DNA of 25,085 nt, taken from Porphyromonas sp. (lineage in GTDB: Bacteria > Bacteroidota > Bacteroidia > Bacteroidales > Porphyromonadaceae). This document shows, piece by piece, positions 22,767 to 25,085 of this stretch. The stretch spans positions 1-25,085 of the forward strand of contig JASBZK010000028.1 of assembly GCA_029983505.1 (NCBI GenBank), read 5' to 3'. Each line of letters opens with the position of its first letter. Positions within the stretch are counted from its first letter, which is position 1. Both the position numbers and the translations under genes were made by a program. The notes below the pieces were generated by a model. It was not told where the DNA came from and did no database searches. It saw nothing but the letters and a program-made list of their open reading frames with translations.

Positions 22767-23549
22767 ATGGCTTTAGATTTATACCCCATACGGGATCTCT
22801 CGCTTACGGTGAGTATGGTGCGGCATTTCAGCGACCTGCTCTTCGAGGTACAGCTGCACGCGGAGGAGACTTTGCCCCCGTTTAGGCCGGGACAGTTTGC
22901 CCAAGTGTTGGTCAAAGGAACCGACGAGGTCTTCCTCAGACGCCCTATCTCCATCTACAGGTACATCGGTATCGATACGGTCTCTTTTCTGATACAAGAC
23001 GCGGGACGGGGTACGCATCAACTCTCTCAAGCTCAAGTGGGAGATGTCTGGCAGGTATTGATGCCGCTCGGCAACTCTTTCCCGGAGATGGAGGAAGACC
23101 GGCCGCTTCTCGTGGGCGGCGGAGTAGGGGTGGCGCCCCTTCTCGCACTCGGAGCCAGAATCTTCAAAGAGACGGACAGAAAGCCCACTTTCCTCTTAGG
23201 CGCGAGGAGCGCCTCCTTCTTTCCGGACTTGGAGGACTTTAAGGCCGTGGGTGAGCTTTTGGTCACTACGGAAGACGCCTCTATGGGTGAGAAAGGCTTC
23301 GTGACGGATCATCCGATATTGGCGGCAGAACCCTTCTCCGAGATCTACACCTGCGGACCTACGCCGATGATGAAGTCCGTAGCCCGGTGGGCAAAGTCTC
23401 GGAATATCCCCTGCTTCGCATCCTTGGAGAACGTGATGGGCTGCGGTATGGGCGTCTGTCTCTGCTGTGTGGAGCCGACGGCGAAAGGACACAAGACGGT
23501 TTGCAACGACGGACCCGTCTTCGACGTAAACGAACTTCTGTGGGAATAA
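22767..23549 (+). CDS. pyrK: Dihydroorotate dehydrogenase B electron transfer subunit
   Basis: A 260-residue ferredoxin-reductase-like protein. The FAD-binding motif RRPISI is at 58-63, and the NAD-binding loop GGGVGVAP at 117-124 with CGP at 196-198. A C-terminal [2Fe-2S] site CX4CX2CX11C is formed by Cys226, Cys231, Cys234 and Cys246. It passes electrons from the PyrD FMN to NAD+ in the heterotetrameric class 1B dihydroorotate dehydrogenase of pyrimidine synthesis. It lies 9 bp upstream of pyrD, its partner. Confidence 0.96.
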   Translation: MALDLYPIRDLSLTVSMVRHFSDLLFEVQLHAEETLPPFRPGQFAQVLVKGTDEVFLRRPISIYRYIGIDTVSFLIQDAGRGTHQLSQAQVGDVWQVLMPLGNSFPEMEEDRPLLVGGGVGVAPLLALGARIFKETDRKPTFLLGARSASFFPDLEDFKAVGELLVTTEDASMGEKGFVTDHPILAAEPFSEIYTCGPTPMMKSVARWAKSRNIPCFASLENVMGCGMGVCLCCVEPTAKGHKTVCNDGPVFDVNELLWE

Positions 23550-23558
23550 CTAAGAGCT

Positions 23559-24470
23559 ATGAGCAATCTTTCCGTAAACTTTGCAGGTATCGATTTCAAG
23601 AATCCCGTAACTGTCGCAAGCGGCACCTTTGGGGACGGTCTCCTGATGAACCGCATCTATGATGTCTCGAGATTAGGGGGCATTTTTGCCAAAGGCACCA
23701 CCTACGAGCCGAGGGAAGGCAACGCCCCGCAGCGTATGGCAGAGACCTTCGGTGGTATGATTAACGCAGTCGGCTTGCAAAACAAAGGCGTACATCACTT
23801 CATAGAAGAGATATACCCGAAGTGGCGGCAGATCGGGACACATCTCATTATGAATGTGAATGGCAACGAGGTCTCGGACTACGTCAAAGTCGCCGAGATG
23901 GCCGATGAGCTCGAGCATATTCCCGCCATAGAAGTCAATATCTCCTGCCCCAATGTCAAGCACGGCGGAATGCTCTTCGGCGTGAATCCCGCTATGGCCT
24001 CCGAAGTGGTGCGGGAGGTCCGGAAGGTGTACCACAAACCGATTATCGTCAAACTCACGCCCAACGTCACCGACATCACCCTCGTAGCCAAAGCCGTGGA
24101 AGACGCCGGCGCAGACGCTGTCTCTCTTGTGAATACGTTCCTTGCCATGGCTGTAAATGCAAAGACGCGGAAACCGGTTCTCTCGACCGTCACGGGCGGG
24201 CTCTCCGGTCCCTGCATCAAGCCCATAGCCTTGAGAATGGTCTGGCAGGTCTTTAACGCGGTACACATCCCTATCGTCGGGCTTGGCGGGATCAGAAATG
24301 CCGAGGATGCCATAGAGTTTATGCTCTGCGGTGCGAGCCTTGTCCAAGTCGGGACTTACAATTTCGTCGACCCCCTTGCCCCGCTGAAAATCATCGAAGG
24401 CATAGACCGCTATCTGGACGAGAATAAAATCGAAGACGTCTCGTCGCTCATAGGTGCCCTGGAGGTTTGA
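23559..24470 (+). CDS. pyrD: Dihydroorotate dehydrogenase B catalytic subunit
   Basis: A 303-residue TIM-barrel flavoprotein that oxidises dihydroorotate to orotate in the cytoplasm. The family features are SGTFGDG (21-27), the catalytic base Cys130 in VNISCPNVKHGG (class 1 enzymes use Cys, class 2 use Ser), the FMN-binding KLTPNVTDI, and GLGGI near the phosphate site. A PyrK gene immediately upstream identifies the NAD-dependent 1B type. No other pyr genes are in the window. A perfect hairpin 33 bp downstream may protect or end the transcript. Confidence 0.97.
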   Translation: MSNLSVNFAGIDFKNPVTVASGTFGDGLLMNRIYDVSRLGGIFAKGTTYEPREGNAPQRMAETFGGMINAVGLQNKGVHHFIEEIYPKWRQIGTHLIMNVNGNEVSDYVKVAEMADELEHIPAIEVNISCPNVKHGGMLFGVNPAMASEVVREVRKVYHKPIIVKLTPNVTDITLVAKAVEDAGADAVSLVNTFLAMAVNAKTRKPVLSTVTGGLSGPCIKPIALRMVWQVFNAVHIPIVGLGGIRNAEDAIEFMLCGASLVQVGTYNFVDPLAPLKIIEGIDRYLDENKIEDVSSLIGALEV

Positions 24471-24502
24471 CGCCTATTTGTCCCTAAGCGCAATCAAAAA
24501 GA

Positions 24503-24534
24503 CATCGGGGTTCCATGTGAGTGGAACCCCGATG
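24503..24534 (-). terminator. Strong hairpin between pyrD and the small HTH gene
   Basis: CATCGGGGTTCCA (24503-24515) and TGGAACCCCGATG (24522-24534) form a perfect 13-bp stem with a 6-nt loop. On the minus strand TCTTTTTGATT follows, so it is a good intrinsic terminator for the small HTH gene. On the plus strand no T-tract follows, so for pyrD it may only stall transcription or block 3' decay. Confidence 0.8.
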
Positions 24535-24590
24535 CATTCACAACACTAACACACTCAAAAGTAAAGGCTTCCGACTTCGCAAAAGAACGA

Positions 24591-24606
24591 CGTATCGTGA
24601 GATACG
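24591..24606. repeat. Small CGTATC/GATACG hairpin
   Basis: CGTATC-GTGA-GATACG would form a 6-bp stem closed by a GUGA tetraloop in RNA. It lies between the terminator and the 3' end of the small HTH gene. No function is evident. Confidence 0.3.
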
Positions 24607-24632
24607 ATAGAAGCCCCACTATAAAAGAGTGC

Positions 24633-24893
24633 TTATTCCGCTTGCTTATTTTCGCTCAAAATCTCTTGGGCTTTGTCCCAGATCAGCAGGTCGTCAAGAA
24701 CCACGATACCGCCGTCGGGACCGGGCTCAAGGTGGAAACCCACAGGTCTGCCGTCCTTGTAATTTTCGCCCCCAAAGTAGTTGCGTACGGTCTCCACACG
24801 GAGCCCCAGCTCATCCGCAATTCTGGTCATGGCTCCGTCGGGGAGACTGTCTTTAACCTTGCGAAGTTCGTTGAAAGTGATGGTCTTGCTCAT
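24633..24893 (-). CDS. Small HTH DNA-binding protein, Bacteroidetes type
   Basis: An 86-residue protein with an N-terminal helix-turn-helix of the LacI/XRE type (GAMTRIADELGLRVETVRNYF, about residues 20-40). A short C-terminal part follows, GPDGGIVVLDDLLIWDKAQEIL. Small proteins of this pattern are common in Bacteroidales and are annotated only as DNA-binding proteins; the target is unknown. It is a single-gene unit, with a candidate promoter at 24987-25018, a GC-rich hairpin in its leader, and a strong terminator after it. Confidence 0.85.
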   Translation of the reverse strand: MSKTITFNELRKVKDSLPDGAMTRIADELGLRVETVRNYFGGENYKDGRPVGFHLEPGPDGGIVVLDDLLIWDKAQEILSENKQAE

Positions 24894-24937
24894 AACTTTA
24901 TCTCTCTAAAATTTAGTTTTGGGTTTATGTAAGGACT

Positions 24938-24956
24938 CCCGGGACGGCTGTCCGGG
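24938..24956 (-). promoter_or_regulatory. GC-rich hairpin in the leader of the small HTH gene
   Basis: CCCGGGAC (24938-24945) and GTCCGGG (24950-24956) form a compact stem with one bulged G and a 4-nt loop, in an otherwise AT-rich leader about 45 nt before the ATG. It could affect translation or mRNA stability. It is not followed by a T-tract on the minus strand, so it is not a typical terminator. Confidence 0.4.
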
Positions 24957-24986
24957 TTTGAAAAGTGTCACGACTTTGTAACACTG

Positions 24987-25018
24987 ACAAGTTACGAGTT
25001 TTATTTGAATCCTCCAAA
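24987..25018 (-). promoter_or_regulatory. Candidate promoter for the small HTH gene
   Basis: On the minus strand TTTG (25018-25015), a 20-nt spacer and TAACTTGT (24994-24987) resemble the Bacteroidetes promoter, with two mismatches at the end of the -7 box. It lies just downstream of a terminator, as expected for a new transcription unit, and would give a leader of about 90 nt. Confidence 0.4.
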
Positions 25019-25030
25019 TCTTTTGGGCAG

Positions 25031-25061
25031 AAAAAAGCAACCGCAGTTTTGCTGCGATTGC
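25031..25061 (-). terminator. Rho-independent terminator of an off-window gene
   Basis: GCAACCGCAG (25037-25046) and CTGCGATTGC (25052-25061) form a 10-bp stem with one wobble pair in the minus-strand RNA. Six T follow in the minus-strand direction (25036-25031). The gene it ends must lie to the right of the window. Confidence 0.75.
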
Positions 25062-25085
25062 CTTTGTACTTCCTTCCGGAAAAAT

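Noticed and set aside
1..25085. CRISPR arrays, tRNA or rRNA genes, toxin-antitoxin pairs, restriction systems
   Set aside because: I looked for regularly spaced repeats, tRNA-like cloverleaf signatures and family motifs on both strands and found none. The two small HTH genes have no toxin-like partner.

Overview
The window looks like a chromosomal segment from a Bacteroidales bacterium, most likely Porphyromonas or a close relative. The reasons are: intergenic promoters of the Bacteroidetes type (TAnnTTTG boxes, several with a TTG or TTTG about 19-20 nt upstream); start codons without clear Shine-Dalgarno sequences; a seven-gene V/A-type ATPase operon containing a DUF2764 gene; and a secreted dipeptidyl peptidase IV whose catalytic residue spacing equals that recalled for the Porphyromonas gingivalis enzyme. 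Base composition looks balanced, except for one AT-rich stretch at about 15.44-16.0 kb. There are no rRNA or tRNA genes, transposases, CRISPR arrays or phage genes that I can see.

Layout. 1-1718 (minus): the 5' part of slyD, running off the left edge, preceded by an AraC-type regulator. 1760-3126: msrC (minus) and a cytidylate-kinase-like gene (plus), diverging across a perfect 12-bp inverted repeat that contains two face-to-face promoter boxes. 3127-5526: a hairpin-rich leader, then a ClpC-type AAA+ unfoldase without the usual N-terminal Clp repeats, then a terminator. 5634-13689 (minus): the V-type ATPase operon in transcription order E, DUF2764, A, B, D, I, K, ending in a strong terminator. 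No subunit C, F or G is present. 13813-15461 (minus): frr followed by rsgA, behind a textbook Bacteroidetes promoter. 15440-16470: an AT-rich gene-free stretch leading into a small HTH regulator that may be leaderless. 16688-21102 (minus): dpp4, lipA and a beta-propeller lactonase lipoprotein, apparently one operon. 21511-24470 (plus): an MFS permease, then pyrK-pyrD (NAD-dependent dihydroorotate dehydrogenase). 24633-24893 (minus): a small HTH protein flanked by terminators.

Most genes are housekeeping: ion-coupled ATPase, ribosome recycling and assembly, lipoate synthesis, pyrimidine synthesis, protein folding and repair, and peptide utilisation. The parts that ordinary annotation does not explain are mainly non-coding. 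Two 90-bp intergenic elements with matching ends, and a looser third relative, lie between genes; one of them sits inside the ATPase operon. The AT-rich upstream region of the HTH regulator carries repeated TGTAAATATA words. The clpC leader can form several hairpins. The protein-level oddities are the N-domain-less ClpC and the ATPase operon that has DUF2764 in place of standard stalk subunits. I did not find a clearly new defence, mobile or biosynthetic system.
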